A stretch of 17,306 bases of DNA from the NCBI GenBank assembly GCA_022736605.1, contig DZDB01000026.1, positions 1-17,306 of the forward strand, read 5' to 3'. Positions 1-8,264 of the stretch are shown piece after piece. The stretch comes from Sideroxydans lithotrophicus (GTDB taxonomy: Bacteria; Pseudomonadota; Gammaproteobacteria; Burkholderiales; Sulfuriferulaceae). Made by a program: the position numbers and the translations under genes. The number at the start of each line of letters is the position of its first letter. Position 1 is the first letter of the stretch. The notes beneath the pieces were generated by a model. That model searched no databases, was not told the DNA's origin, and saw nothing but the letters and a program-made list of their open reading frames with translations.

Positions 1-1390
1 CGTTGAAACATGACGCATCGAAATGCTGCAGCGCCGGATTGAGTTCACGAATGGCATCGATCAACGCGTCAATGTCCTGATAAATCAGCGCATCAGCACC
101 AATTTCGCGGGCGATTTCGGCGTCATTGCGCCCAGTGGCGAGCAGTTCCTGACGTGTCGGCATGTCAATGCCGTAGACGTTGGGGAAGCGCACTGGCGGC
201 GCCGCCGAAGCAAAGTAGACCTTGCGCGCCCCGGCGTCGCGTGCCATCTGCACGATCTCGCGACTGGTGGTGCCACGCACGATGGAGTCATCCACCAGCA
301 ACACATTCTTGTCCTTGAATTCCATGCCGATGGCATTCAGCTTCTGGCGCACCGATTTTTTGCGCATCGCTTGCCCCGGCATGATGAAGGTACGGCCGAT
401 GTAGCGGTTCTTGATGAAACCCTCACGGTAGGTAATGCCCAGCTGATTGGCCAGTTGCAAGGCACTGGGCCGACTGGTATCGGGTATCGGAATCACCACG
501 TCGATCTGCAAATCCGCCCAATCACGACGAATTTTTTCCGCCAGGCTTTCGCCCATGCGCAAACGGCTTTCGTACACCGATACACCGTCAATCACCGAGT
601 CCGGCCGTGCCAGATAAACGTATTCAAATATGCATGGAAAATACTGGGTTTGGTCAGCGCACTGCAGGCTGTGAAACTGCCCGGCTGCGTCGATATAAAT
701 CGCCTCGCCCGGCGCCACATCGCGCATCACCTTGAAATCCAGCGCGTCAATCGCTACGCTCTCCGACGCAACCATATACTCGATTCCCCCATCGCCCGGG
801 CGGCTGCCAATAATCAGCGGGCGGATGCCGTAGGTATCACGAAACGCCAACAAGCCGTGGCCGGCTATCATCGCGACCACTGCGTAGGCGCCCTTGCAGC
901 GCCGGTGCACGCCGGATACTGCCTTGAAAATACGCTCGGGACTGAGGCGTTGGCTGTTGCCTGCCTCAACCAGCTCATGCGCCAGCACATTGAGCAACAC
1001 CTCCGAATCGGAGCTGGTGTTGACATGGCGCAGATCCAGGCGGAACAGGTCCTCCTTGAGCTGGTCGGCGTTGGTCAAATTGCCGTTGTGCGCCAGTACG
1101 ACACCGAATGGAGAGTTCACATAGAAGGGCTGGGCTTCTGCGCTGGAGGCTGCGTTGCCTGCGGTCGGATAACGCACATGGCCAATGCCGGCACTGCCCA
1201 GCAAATTGCGCATGTCGCGGGTACGAAACACATCACGCACCAGCCCATTGGCCTTGTGCATGTGAAAGGTATTGCCTTCGGCCGTCACGATGCCTGCCGC
1301 ATCCTGTCCACGGTGCTGTAGAACCAGCAAACCGTCATAGAGCATTTGATTGACGGGGCTATGAGAAACAATACCGAGTATGCCGCACAT
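1..1390 (-). CDS. purF: Amidophosphoribosyltransferase (PurF), 3' end outside window
   Basis: First committed enzyme of purine synthesis in the cytoplasm: it transfers ammonia from glutamine to PRPP to give 5-phosphoribosylamine. The protein begins MCGILGIV, so Cys2 becomes the N-terminal nucleophile of the class II glutaminase domain once Met is removed, with no propeptide. The HRGQD motif follows at about residues 26-30. The PRPP-binding loop VDDSIVRGTTSREI lies at about 365-378. About 463 codons are present, and the frame is still open at base 1 in sequence matching the PurF C-terminal region (LNPALQHFDASCFN), so roughly 40 residues are missing by comparison with the usual about 500. The ATG lies 5 bases after the cvpA stop, and cvpA-purF is a classic pair. 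Identity is secure. The opposite strand carries a long open frame here that is only its shadow. Confidence 0.97.
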   Translation of the reverse strand, partial: MCGILGIVSHSPVNQMLYDGLLVLQHRGQDAAGIVTAEGNTFHMHKANGLVRDVFRTRDMRNLLGSAGIGHVRYPTAGNAASSAEAQPFYVNSPFGVVLAHNGNLTNADQLKEDLFRLDLRHVNTSSDSEVLLNVLAHELVEAGNSQRLSPERIFKAVSGVHRRCKGAYAVVAMIAGHGLLAFRDTYGIRPLIIGSRPGDGGIEYMVASESVAIDALDFKVMRDVAPGEAIYIDAAGQFHSLQCADQTQYFPCIFEYVYLARPDSVIDGVSVYESRLRMGESLAEKIRRDWADLQIDVVIPIPDTSRPSALQLANQLGITYREGFIKNRYIGRTFIMPGQAMRKKSVRQKLNAIGMEFKDKNVLLVDDSIVRGTTSREIVQMARDAGARKVYFASAAPPVRFPNVYGIDMPTRQELLATGRNDAEIAREIGADALIYQDIDALIDAIRELNPALQHFDASCFN

Positions 1391-1395
1391 GATGA

Positions 1396-1887
1396 TTACC
1401 TGTAATGAATGTGGTTGGCCAGATCGGCCGGCAACCACGGTTTAACCGCAACTGCAAGGGATTGAAACGCACTGGACAACATCGATTGCCGCCAGCTATC
1501 TGATTTCGGGAATTCGGTCAGCCCTGCCAACAGCACCAATATGGTGACGATGACCATGCCACGCAAGCCCCCGAAAAAAACCCCGGCCAGTCGATCCAGC
1601 AGCCCCAGCCCCAAAGCCTTGACGGATTCCGACAGCAACAGGCTCAACAGCATGGCCAGCGCCATTACCACTACGAACACCAGAAAAAATCCGCCCAGAT
1701 AGCGTAACGACGGGTTACTCACAAATACCGGCATCCAGTTTGCAGCAAGGGGCGCAAATGACTGGCCAGCAATCAATGCGACAATCCAGGCAGCCAGTGA
1801 CAAGACCTCCTTGACCGCCCCCCGCAACAAACCCAGCAACATCGAAATGGCAATTATGCCCAGGATTACGAAATCCAGATTATTCAA
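1396..1887 (-). CDS. cvpA: CvpA family membrane protein (colicin V production)
   Basis: A 163-residue inner-membrane protein of the CvpA family, named for a need in colicin V export in E. coli and conserved next to purF; its molecular role is not settled. Hydrophobic segments lie at about residues 6-20, 28-45, 62-86 and 103-122. The family's early motif GLLRGAVKEVLSLAAW is visible near 19-34, and RLAGVFFGGLRG in the third quarter also fits the family. The start is the rare codon TTG at 1887. It aligns with the family N-terminus (MNNLDF against E. coli MVWIDY), and the next in-frame ATG would cut into the first membrane helix. The upstream dedD gene stops only 3 bases before, in the same reading frame, which suggests coupled translation. 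It is followed by purF after 5 bases. Confidence 0.92.
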   Translation of the reverse strand: MNNLDFVILGIIAISMLLGLLRGAVKEVLSLAAWIVALIAGQSFAPLAANWMPVFVSNPSLRYLGGFFLVFVVVMALAMLLSLLLSESVKALGLGLLDRLAGVFFGGLRGMVIVTILVLLAGLTEFPKSDSWRQSMLSSAFQSLAVAVKPWLPADLANHIHYR

Positions 1888-1890
1888 TGC

Positions 1891-2577
1891 CTAAGGTTCC
1901 AGATTAACAATACTCGACTGCACACCCTGTAACGCAATTCTGGCTTGCATCTGCTCTGCCTGTGCGCGCTGCTTGAACGAACCGGCACGCACCCGCGTCG
2001 TGCCATTGGGCAGGTTCTCAGTATAGGTCGTGATGCCGCCGACTGAGAGTTTGGCACGCAACTGTTGTACATTTCCGGCACTGGAGAAAACGCCCAGCTG
2101 TACTGTGAAATGCCCTGCGGCAAGCGCTGTGGATTCTGTCGCGGGCTTCGGTTTGGGTTTTTCCGTAACGTGTGCAGGCGGGCGCACCTCAGCCACTGCG
2201 GGTTTATTTGGGGATGTCGACTTAACCACTGGTGGCTTGACTTTGGCGCTGTCAGCTTCAGCATTTTGCGCTGCCGCAACATTGCTGGCGGATTGTGACG
2301 GCGGGACCATCTCTGCCGGTTGCGGCACAGTGGGCACAGACGCAGCAAGCGTAGGCTGCGCCGGTGCAGGGCGCATTTGAGTAGCGGCTGGCAACGGGGC
2401 TGTCGATTGCGATGGAATGGTGATTTCGATATCGCGATCAAGCGGGCGTGGTGCCTGATCCAGCACCATTGGCAACACAATGGCAGCCAGCAACAATAAG
2501 GTAGCGGCGCCGAGCAAACGACGGCGTGCCCGCCTGCGCATGCGCAGTTGTTCTTCAGAGGTGGCTTGAATGGCCAT
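1891..2577 (-). CDS. dedD: DedD-type SPOR domain protein
   Basis: A 228-residue single-pass inner-membrane protein with a periplasmic SPOR domain. SPOR domains bind denuded peptidoglycan at the division septum, and DedD of E. coli supports cell constriction. The N-terminus is short and very basic (RMRRRARRR, about 14-22), followed by a membrane segment at about 23-40. A long linker rich in Pro, Ala, Lys and Ser runs from about 45 to 150. The SPOR domain fills the end, from GHFTVQLGVFSS to QSSIVNLEP. I chose the ATG at 2577. The open frame extends about 62 codons further up into folC, but that part looks like antisense translation, with no motif and many Arg and Cys. A possible AGGA Shine-Dalgarno lies about a dozen bases upstream. 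It sits 31 bases after folC and 3 before cvpA, the same order as in E. coli. Confidence 0.88.
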   Translation of the reverse strand: MAIQATSEEQLRMRRRARRRLLGAATLLLLAAIVLPMVLDQAPRPLDRDIEITIPSQSTAPLPAATQMRPAPAQPTLAASVPTVPQPAEMVPPSQSASNVAAAQNAEADSAKVKPPVVKSTSPNKPAVAEVRPPAHVTEKPKPKPATESTALAAGHFTVQLGVFSSAGNVQQLRAKLSVGGITTYTENLPNGTTRVRAGSFKQRAQAEQMQARIALQGVQSSIVNLEP

Positions 2578-2608
2578 AAGTAGAGGCGTTTCCTGTTTCA
2601 GCCGTGGG

Positions 2609-3871
2609 TTAAACCGTGTTGCAAAGCAACACGCGCGCAACCGTGTAGAAAGAACCAAAGGCGCAGATTCTATCATTTTCCCGCGCCAGTTCACAGGCAA
2701 GCCGCCATGCCTCATCAATGGTATGGCAGCGATGAATTGTGCCGGAACAACCCGACAAGGCACCAGTCAGTTGTTCAACATTCGCCCCGCGCGGCACTTC
2801 AAGACCCGCAGCAATCCAGATATCAATCACACCGTCCATCGCGGCAGCCACACCTGCGATGTCTTTGTCAGCCAGCATGGCCCACAGAGCGACGGTTTTA
2901 CCTTGGCAAGGACGTGCGCCCAAATTTGTAGCCAGCGCGTGCGCAGCATGCGGGTTGTGGGCAACGTCCAGAATCCATTCCGGCTGTCCAGGCATTACCT
3001 GAAACCGCCCCGCCACCTGGGCCTCGCGCACGCCTTGCCTAATCGCAGCATCACTCACAGTCAGGCGCGCATGCAATGCATCCAGCGCTGCAATCGCGCA
3101 CGCGGCATTGTTGAACTGGTACGCACCGGGCATCCGTGGCGTCGGCAGGTCAGAATGGATCCGGCGTCCGTTGAAATGCCACAGCGCGGCATCCCGGACA
3201 AAATGAAAAGCATTGCCGATGCAGTCCAGTTGCGCATCGATACGCTCGGCGTGTTGCAATAGACTATGTGGCGCATCCAGATCACCACAGATGGCAGGTC
3301 GGCCAGCACGGAAAATACCGGCTTTTTCATAGCCAATCAGTTCACGTGTGTCACCCAGGTACTCGGTGTGATCAATGCCGATGCTGGTGACGATGGCGCA
3401 ATCTGTATCGAACGCGTTGACCGCATCCAGCCGTCCGCCCAGCCCGACTTCCAGCACCGCGACTGCCACCCCGGCACGGGCAAACAACCACAGCGCTGCC
3501 AGCGTGCCAAATTCAAAATAGCTCAGGGAAATGGCGCCGCGAGCGATATCTATGGCCGCAAACGCAGCACATAAATCAACGTCCGCAACCGCTTGCCCAG
3601 CAATACGAATGCGTTCGTTGTAGCGCAACAGATGCGGCGAGGTATAGCAGCCTACGCGATAATCCGCTGCCAGCAATATCGCTTCCAGATAGGCGCAGGC
3701 AGAACCCTTACCGTTGGTGCCGCCCACCGTAATAAGCGGGAAATCAGGGGCAAGTTTGAGTGCCTTTCGAACGGCTTGCACCCGTTCCAATCCAAGCTCG
3801 ATGGTCTTGGGATGGAGTGTTTCGAGATACGCTAGCCAATCAGCCAGGCTTGCGTTGGGTGTAGGCACCAC
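2609..3871 (-). CDS. folC: Dihydrofolate synthase / folylpolyglutamate synthase (FolC)
   Basis: A cytoplasmic ATP-dependent ligase of the Mur ligase superfamily. It joins glutamate to dihydropteroate and then lengthens the glutamate tail of folates. The 420-residue length fits the family. The P-loop GGTNGKGS is at about residues 50-57, followed by CYTSPHLLRYNERI at about 75-88. The central IGIDHTEYLGDT and YEKAGIFR motifs match the metal and substrate regions of FolC. Near the C-terminal half, LDVAHNPHAA is the family hallmark. The start is GTG at 3871, which shares its G with the accD stop (TAGTG). A second GTG directly follows and would serve equally well. The one-base overlap suggests reinitiation after accD. 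The accD-folC pairing is widespread in Proteobacteria, so the call is firm. Confidence 0.96.
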   Translation of the reverse strand: MVPTPNASLADWLAYLETLHPKTIELGLERVQAVRKALKLAPDFPLITVGGTNGKGSACAYLEAILLAADYRVGCYTSPHLLRYNERIRIAGQAVADVDLCAAFAAIDIARGAISLSYFEFGTLAALWLFARAGVAVAVLEVGLGGRLDAVNAFDTDCAIVTSIGIDHTEYLGDTRELIGYEKAGIFRAGRPAICGDLDAPHSLLQHAERIDAQLDCIGNAFHFVRDAALWHFNGRRIHSDLPTPRMPGAYQFNNAACAIAALDALHARLTVSDAAIRQGVREAQVAGRFQVMPGQPEWILDVAHNPHAAHALATNLGARPCQGKTVALWAMLADKDIAGVAAAMDGVIDIWIAAGLEVPRGANVEQLTGALSGCSGTIHRCHTIDEAWRLACELARENDRICAFGSFYTVARVLLCNTV

Positions 3872-4743
3872 TACGCAGCTGCGGGCAAACGCTGCATCAT
3901 GGTTAGAATGCTGGCCAGCCGAACGCGCATTTCGCGCCGGTCGATTATCAGATCAATGGCGCCGTGTTCTTGCAAAAACTCGGAACGCTGAAAACCTTCC
4001 GGCAGCGTTTCGCGTACCGTTTGTTCGATCACACGTGGCCCGGCAAAGCCGATCAGCGCCCTGGGTTCGGCAATAATAAGATCGCCCAGCATGGCAAAAC
4101 TGGCCGACACGCCACCCATGGTGGGATCGGTCAGCACTGAAATAAACGGTAATTTTGCCTCAGCCAGCTTGGTCAGCGCAGCGCTGGTTTTAGCCATTTG
4201 CATCAGCGAAAACAGGCCTTCCTGCATGCGTGCGCCACCGCTGGCGGCATAGCACACGAACGGCAATTTATGCTCCAGACAGACCTCGACACCGCGCACG
4301 AATCGCTCGCCGACAACAGCGCCCATCGAGCCGCCCATGAACTTGAACTCAAACGCCGCGACCACCAGCGGCACCGCCAGCACCGTGCCCTGCATCACCA
4401 CCAGCGCGTCTTTTTCCTCTGTGGCGCGCTGCGCGTCGAGCAAGCGGCTGGCATAGGTCTTACTGTCCTTGAATTTAAGCGTATCCAGCGGGCTGATACC
4501 AGCGCCGATTTCTTGCTGACCTGCCGGATCGAGCAGCATTTCCAGCCGCGCCCGCGCATCAATGCGATGGTGGTGACTGCACTTGGGACAGACTTCCTGA
4601 TTTTTTTCCAGATCCGCCCGGTACAGCACTGTCTCGCACGACGGACATTTGCTCCACAGCCCTTCCGGCATGACTTTTTTGGCCGCATCATCGGCACCAC
4701 GCCGATTGATTTTTGGCCGCAGAATTTTTTGAAACCAGCTCAT
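3871..4743 (-). CDS. accD: Acetyl-CoA carboxylase carboxyltransferase subunit beta (AccD)
   Basis: Beta half of the carboxyltransferase of acetyl-CoA carboxylase, which works with AccA to move the carboxyl group from biotin on AccB to acetyl-CoA, giving malonyl-CoA for fatty acid synthesis. The 290 residues include the N-terminal four-cysteine zinc ribbon (Cys33, Cys36, Cys52, Cys55). The crotonase-fold core follows, with SGGARMQEG near 168-176 and the segments DPTMGGVSASFA and GPRVIEQTVRE. The ATG at 4743 has an AAGGA Shine-Dalgarno at good spacing and lies 9 bases after the trpA stop. The reading frame ends PAAA-stop, and the stop overlaps the folC start. Sitting directly behind trpA means fatty acid and tryptophan genes may share a transcript. 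Confidence 0.97.
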   Translation of the reverse strand: MSWFQKILRPKINRRGADDAAKKVMPEGLWSKCPSCETVLYRADLEKNQEVCPKCSHHHRIDARARLEMLLDPAGQQEIGAGISPLDTLKFKDSKTYASRLLDAQRATEEKDALVVMQGTVLAVPLVVAAFEFKFMGGSMGAVVGERFVRGVEVCLEHKLPFVCYAASGGARMQEGLFSLMQMAKTSAALTKLAEAKLPFISVLTDPTMGGVSASFAMLGDLIIAEPRALIGFAGPRVIEQTVRETLPEGFQRSEFLQEHGAIDLIIDRREMRVRLASILTMMQRLPAAA

Positions 4744-4752
4744 GGCAGATCC

Positions 4753-5553
4753 TTACTTGGTGTCCATCGCGACGCGAATGCTGCGCACGAACCGACTGAG
4801 ATTATCGACAAGCTGCTCGCGTGGGGAACTTTCAATTTCCTGCACGATACGGCTGCCGATCACAACCGCATCAGCAAACTGGGCAATGCTGTGCGCGGTG
4901 GCAGCATCGCGAATACCAAAGCCTACGCCAACAGGCATGCCGCAGCGCTCGCGAATCACCGGAATATGTGAAGCCACTTCATCCAGATCAAGATTGGCCG
5001 AACCCGTGACACCCTTGAGCGAAACATAGTAGACAAAACCACTGGCACGTTGCGCCACCAACTTAATGCGCGACGCTGGCGTGGTCGGCGACAGCAGAAA
5101 AATCATGTCGATGCTGTACGCGGCCAATGCATCTGCCAGGCCGATGCACTCTTCCGGCGGAATATCCACCGTCAGCACCCCATCCACCCCCGCCGCCGCA
5201 GCCTGTGCCGCAAACGCTGCGTAGCCCATGCGCTCGATTGGGTTGGCATATCCCATCAGCACGATCGGTGTAGTGGTATTGGTGCCACGGAATTCGGCGA
5301 CCATTGCGAGTACGTCTTTCAAGCCTACGCCATAGTGCAAAGCACGTTCCGACGCCCGTTGAATAGTCGGCCCATCTGCCATCGGATCCGAAAATGGCAC
5401 ACCCATTTCGATAATATCGGCGCCCGCCGCCACCAGCGCGTGCAAGATCGGTACAGTGAGTTCAGGGTCGGGATCGCCTGCGGTGATAAACGGGATCAAA
5501 GCAGTTTTTTCTTGCGCTTTGAGTGCCCTAAAAGTGTTACCAATACGGCTCAT
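4753..5553 (-). CDS. trpA: Tryptophan synthase alpha chain (TrpA)
   Basis: Alpha subunit of tryptophan synthase. It cleaves indole-3-glycerol phosphate to indole and glyceraldehyde 3-phosphate and passes indole through a tunnel to TrpB. The 266-residue TIM barrel carries the two catalytic acids at the standard places, Glu49 (DIIEMGVPFSDP) and Asp60 (MADGPTIQ). Phosphate-binding glycines follow near GVGFGIRD and VIGSRIV. The ATG at 5553 (MSRIGNTF) aligns with the family start and has a GAAGAG Shine-Dalgarno. The frame stays open for 41 more codons upstream into trpB, but those residues show no family features. A 73-base gap separates it from trpB, which is unusually wide for this tightly coupled pair. 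It is followed by accD after 9 bases. Confidence 0.97.
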   Translation of the reverse strand: MSRIGNTFRALKAQEKTALIPFITAGDPDPELTVPILHALVAAGADIIEMGVPFSDPMADGPTIQRASERALHYGVGLKDVLAMVAEFRGTNTTTPIVLMGYANPIERMGYAAFAAQAAAAGVDGVLTVDIPPEECIGLADALAAYSIDMIFLLSPTTPASRIKLVAQRASGFVYYVSLKGVTGSANLDLDEVASHIPVIRERCGMPVGVGFGIRDAATAHSIAQFADAVVIGSRIVQEIESSPREQLVDNLSRFVRSIRVAMDTK

Positions 5554-5626
5554 ATTTACTCTTCTGAATTTGCCATTTGCACTATTCAAACAACCAGGAA
5601 AATGCAACCAACCGATCAATTGCCTG

Positions 5627-6826
5627 CTATAGCACGATCCCTGAAATCTGCGCCACGGTATTGATGTCCTTATCACCGCGCCCGGACAAATTCACCAGCA
5701 GCACCTGATCTTTGTCCATGCCGGGTGCCATCTTGGCAGCATGCGCCAGCGCATGGCTGCTTTCCAGCGCCGGGATAATGCCTTCAAACCGGCATAAATC
5801 ATGAAACGCCTGCATCGCTTCGTCGTCGCTAATGGCAACGTATTCGGCACGCCCACTGTCTTTGAGCCAGGCATGTTCAGGACCCACACCAGGATAATCC
5901 AGCCCGGCCGAGATCGAATGCGTTTCGATGATCTGGCCATTTTCATCTTGCATCAAATAGCTGCGAAAGCCATGCAATACGCCTGGGGTACCGGCCGACA
6001 GTGGCGCCGCATGCCGCCCTGTCTCAATCCCGTCGCCGCCGGCTTCAACACCGATCAGGCGCACACCCGGGTGACCGATATAAGGATAAAAAATACCAAT
6101 GGCGTTCGAGCCACCCCCGACGCAGGCAATGACAGCGTCGGGTTGGCGCCCCATCATTTCGGGCATTTGCACCAGACATTCCTCACCAATCACTGATTGA
6201 AAATCGCGCACCAGCATCGGGTAAGGATGGGGGCCGGCAGCGGTACCAAGAATATAAAAAGTTGATTCGACGTTGGTGACCCAATCACGCATGGCTTCGT
6301 TGAGCGCGTCTTTCAAGGTTTTCGAACCGGACGACACAGGCACCACGGTGGCACCCAGCAGTTTCATGCGATACACGTTGGGCGACTGGCGTTTGACGTC
6401 TTCAGCACCCATGTACACCACGCATTCCATGCCGTAGCGCGCCGCAACGGTGGCAGAGGCAACGCCGTGCTGACCCGCGCCGGTCTCGGCAATCACGCGT
6501 TTTTTGCCCATTCGGCGCGCCAGCAAAGCCTGGCCGATGGTGTTGTTGATCTTGTGCGCACCGGTGTGATTGAGGTCTTCACGCTTGAGGTAAATTTGTG
6601 CACCACCCAAGTGTTCAGACCAGCGTTTGGCATGATAAATCGGGCTAGGGCGACCAACATAATGCTTGAGCTCGTAACGAAACTCTGCCATGAACGCAGT
6701 ATCCTTGCGTGCCAATTCGTACTCGCAGCGTAACGCATCCAGCGCTGCGATCAGCGTCTCGGCAACAAAGATGCCGCCGTAAGGACCGAAATGGCCGTGT
6801 TCATCCGGGAGTTCACCGACTTTCAT
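5627..6826 (-). CDS. trpB: Tryptophan synthase beta chain (TrpB)
   Basis: Pyridoxal phosphate enzyme that condenses indole, supplied by TrpA, with serine to make tryptophan. The 399 residues start MKVGELPDEHGHFGPYGG, typical of canonical TrpB1. The PLP lysine is Lys92 in TGAHKINN. The ETGAGQHG segment follows at about 114-121, the phosphate-binding CVGGGSNAIG lies about midway, and the ESSHA and SGRGDKD motifs are near the end. All expected functional motifs are intact. The ATG at 6826 overlaps the trpF stop as ATGA and has an AGAGG Shine-Dalgarno, so a 30-codon longer frame reaching into trpF is not needed. The trpF-trpB-trpA order without trpE, trpG, trpD or trpC is normal in Betaproteobacteria and Gammaproteobacteria with split trp genes. 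Confidence 0.97.
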   Translation of the reverse strand: MKVGELPDEHGHFGPYGGIFVAETLIAALDALRCEYELARKDTAFMAEFRYELKHYVGRPSPIYHAKRWSEHLGGAQIYLKREDLNHTGAHKINNTIGQALLARRMGKKRVIAETGAGQHGVASATVAARYGMECVVYMGAEDVKRQSPNVYRMKLLGATVVPVSSGSKTLKDALNEAMRDWVTNVESTFYILGTAAGPHPYPMLVRDFQSVIGEECLVQMPEMMGRQPDAVIACVGGGSNAIGIFYPYIGHPGVRLIGVEAGGDGIETGRHAAPLSAGTPGVLHGFRSYLMQDENGQIIETHSISAGLDYPGVGPEHAWLKDSGRAEYVAISDDEAMQAFHDLCRFEGIIPALESSHALAHAAKMAPGMDKDQVLLVNLSGRGDKDINTVAQISGIVL

Positions 6827-7437
6827 GTACTGGCCTCTTGTATAAATTGCGCAACCTTGTTTGCATCCTTGATGCCTTTGCTGGCCTCGACGCCACTCGA
6901 AACATCTACCGCCCAAGGCCGCACAGTGTCGATTGCATGGCGCACGTTGCCCGGTTCCAGGCCTCCCGACAGAATCAAGGGCAGCGGCAGTTGCGCCGGA
7001 ATCAACTCCCAGTCGAATGCCCGTCCGGTGCCACCTGCCTGTCCCGGCACATAAGCATCCAGCAACAGACCCTGGGCGCCTGCATAAGCAGCCGCGTATT
7101 GTATCAAATCCAGACCGGCGCGAACGCGCACTGCCTTGATATACGGCACGCCGAACTGGCGACAGTAAGCGGGCGTTTCTTCACCGTGAAACTGCAAAAG
7201 ATCCGGCCGCAGCCCATCTAGCACGGCACGTACTTCAGACGAATCAGCATCGACAAACAAGGCCACACGCGTTACAAAAGCCGGTAGCGCCGCGCTGATT
7301 GCTACTGCGGTCTCAAACGTGACATGACGTGGGCTGGGTGGATAAAACACCATCCCGATCGCGTCTGCGCCACAGTACGAAGCATGCAATGCGTCGTCAA
7401 TGCGGGTCAGACCACAGATTTTGGTGCGTGTACGCAT
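6823..7437 (-). CDS. trpF: Phosphoribosylanthranilate isomerase (TrpF)
   Basis: Third-from-last pathway enzyme of tryptophan synthesis. It carries out the Amadori rearrangement of phosphoribosylanthranilate to CdRP in the cytoplasm. The protein is 204 residues and monofunctional, not fused to TrpC as in E. coli. The catalytic base is Cys8 in KICGLTR and the general acid is Asp127 in LLLDAYVPG. The phosphate-binding strands end in LSGGLEPGNV and DVSSGVEASKGIKD. The start ATG at 7437 is followed directly by MRTRTKICG, the usual distance to the active-site cysteine. The Shine-Dalgarno is weak (GAG). It overlaps trpB by four bases (ATGA) and stands 50 bases behind truA, where a hairpin plus T-run is noted separately. 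Confidence 0.96.
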   Translation of the reverse strand: MRTRTKICGLTRIDDALHASYCGADAIGMVFYPPSPRHVTFETAVAISAALPAFVTRVALFVDADSSEVRAVLDGLRPDLLQFHGEETPAYCRQFGVPYIKAVRVRAGLDLIQYAAAYAGAQGLLLDAYVPGQAGGTGRAFDWELIPAQLPLPLILSGGLEPGNVRHAIDTVRPWAVDVSSGVEASKGIKDANKVAQFIQEAST

Positions 7438-7450
7438 GATGGACTCAATG

Positions 7451-7490
7451 AAAAAAAGAATGGCTGATAACGCCAGTCGGAATAAGCCTA
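7451..7490 (-). terminator. Weak hairpin plus T-run between truA and trpF
   Basis: Read on the minus strand, a small stem GGCT/AGCC (7488-7485 with 7465-7462) begins at the truA stop. It could extend by an AT/AT and a CC/GG pair across a mismatch. Four bases later comes a run of seven T (7457-7451), ending 13 bases before the trpF ATG. This could be a partial intrinsic terminator or an attenuator separating truA from the trp genes. The stem is short and the T-run is not directly attached, so the call is tentative. Confidence 0.27.
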
Positions 7491-8264
7491 CAAATCAATA
7501 CGCTGTGCGTCTGGCAATGCCCATTCTGGCGCATAGCGCACAGCATTCAAGTATAACCCATCAGCTGCAAAGGTCGGCGCAGCGCGATGGCGATCGCGCT
7601 GTTGCAGCAATTCGCCCACCCATGCCGACGGGTGTTTGCCCTTACCAACGTAGACCAGTGCGCCGACAATATTACGCACCATGTGATGCAAAAAAGCATT
7701 GGCATTCAGGTCGAAGCAAAACTGCTGGCCAGTTTGTGTAACGCTCAGACTATACAATGTACGAATCGGTGATTTTGCCTGGCATTCGGCGGCACGGAAG
7801 GCACTGAAATCATGTGTTCCGAGCAGTAGTAGCGCAGCTTCCTGCATCGGTGCCAGCGCCAGTGGTGCGTGAAACCAGCCAATGCGGCCAGCAGCAATCG
7901 CCGGTCGAACAGGATGATTGAGCAGCAAATAACGATAACTGCGCGACTGCGCACTGAAACGCGCATGAAATTCGGTCGTGACAGGTCGCGCCCACAACAC
8001 AGCCACACTGTCTGGCAAAAAGCTGTTCACGCCCCGTACCCAGGCGCTGTCTGGCCGCTCTACGGCGGCATCAAAATGCACCACTTGCAGGGTGGCGTGC
8101 ACACCCGCATCAGTGCGTCCAGCCGCCACAACCTCAATCGGATGTCCGGCTATTACCGTCAAGGCTTGCTGTAACGCATCCTGCACCCCGCATCCGGCAG
8201 TTTGTGTTTGCCAGCCACAAAAGCGGCTGCCATCGTACTCAATACCCAGCGCGATTCTTACCAC
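7488..8264 (-). CDS. truA: tRNA pseudouridine(38-40) synthase (TruA)
   Basis: Cytoplasmic tRNA modification enzyme that isomerises uridine at positions 38, 39 and 40 of the anticodon arm. The 258-residue protein begins VRIALGIEYDGSRFCGWQ, the family start. The catalytic aspartate is Asp52 in GRTDAGVHA. SYRYLL and HHMVRNIVGALVYVG are further family motifs. I chose the GTG at 8264, which lies seven bases inside the end of the upstream membrane-protein gene and places the N-terminus where the family has it. A TTG seven codons further up is possible but adds an unusual MCGCVVI. The overlap with the upstream gene suggests coupled translation. The fimV/truA neighbourhood matches Pseudomonas and Betaproteobacteria. 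Confidence 0.95.
   Translation of the reverse strand: MVRIALGIEYDGSRFCGWQTQTAGCGVQDALQQALTVIAGHPIEVVAAGRTDAGVHATLQVVHFDAAVERPDSAWVRGVNSFLPDSVAVLWARPVTTEFHARFSAQSRSYRYLLLNHPVRPAIAAGRIGWFHAPLALAPMQEAALLLLGTHDFSAFRAAECQAKSPIRTLYSLSVTQTGQQFCFDLNANAFLHHMVRNIVGALVYVGKGKHPSAWVGELLQQRDRHRAAPTFAADGLYLNAVRYAPEWALPDAQRIDL

Noticed and set aside
23..1321. 432-codon open frame on the plus strand
   Set aside because: It lies opposite purF, whose minus-strand translation shows the full set of PurF motifs. The plus-strand product has no recognisable domain and reads as antisense.
2578..2763. 62-codon N-terminal extension of the SPOR protein
   Set aside because: It overlaps folC and puts non-family residues ahead of the basic stretch and membrane anchor. 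The ATG at 2577 fits DedD topology.
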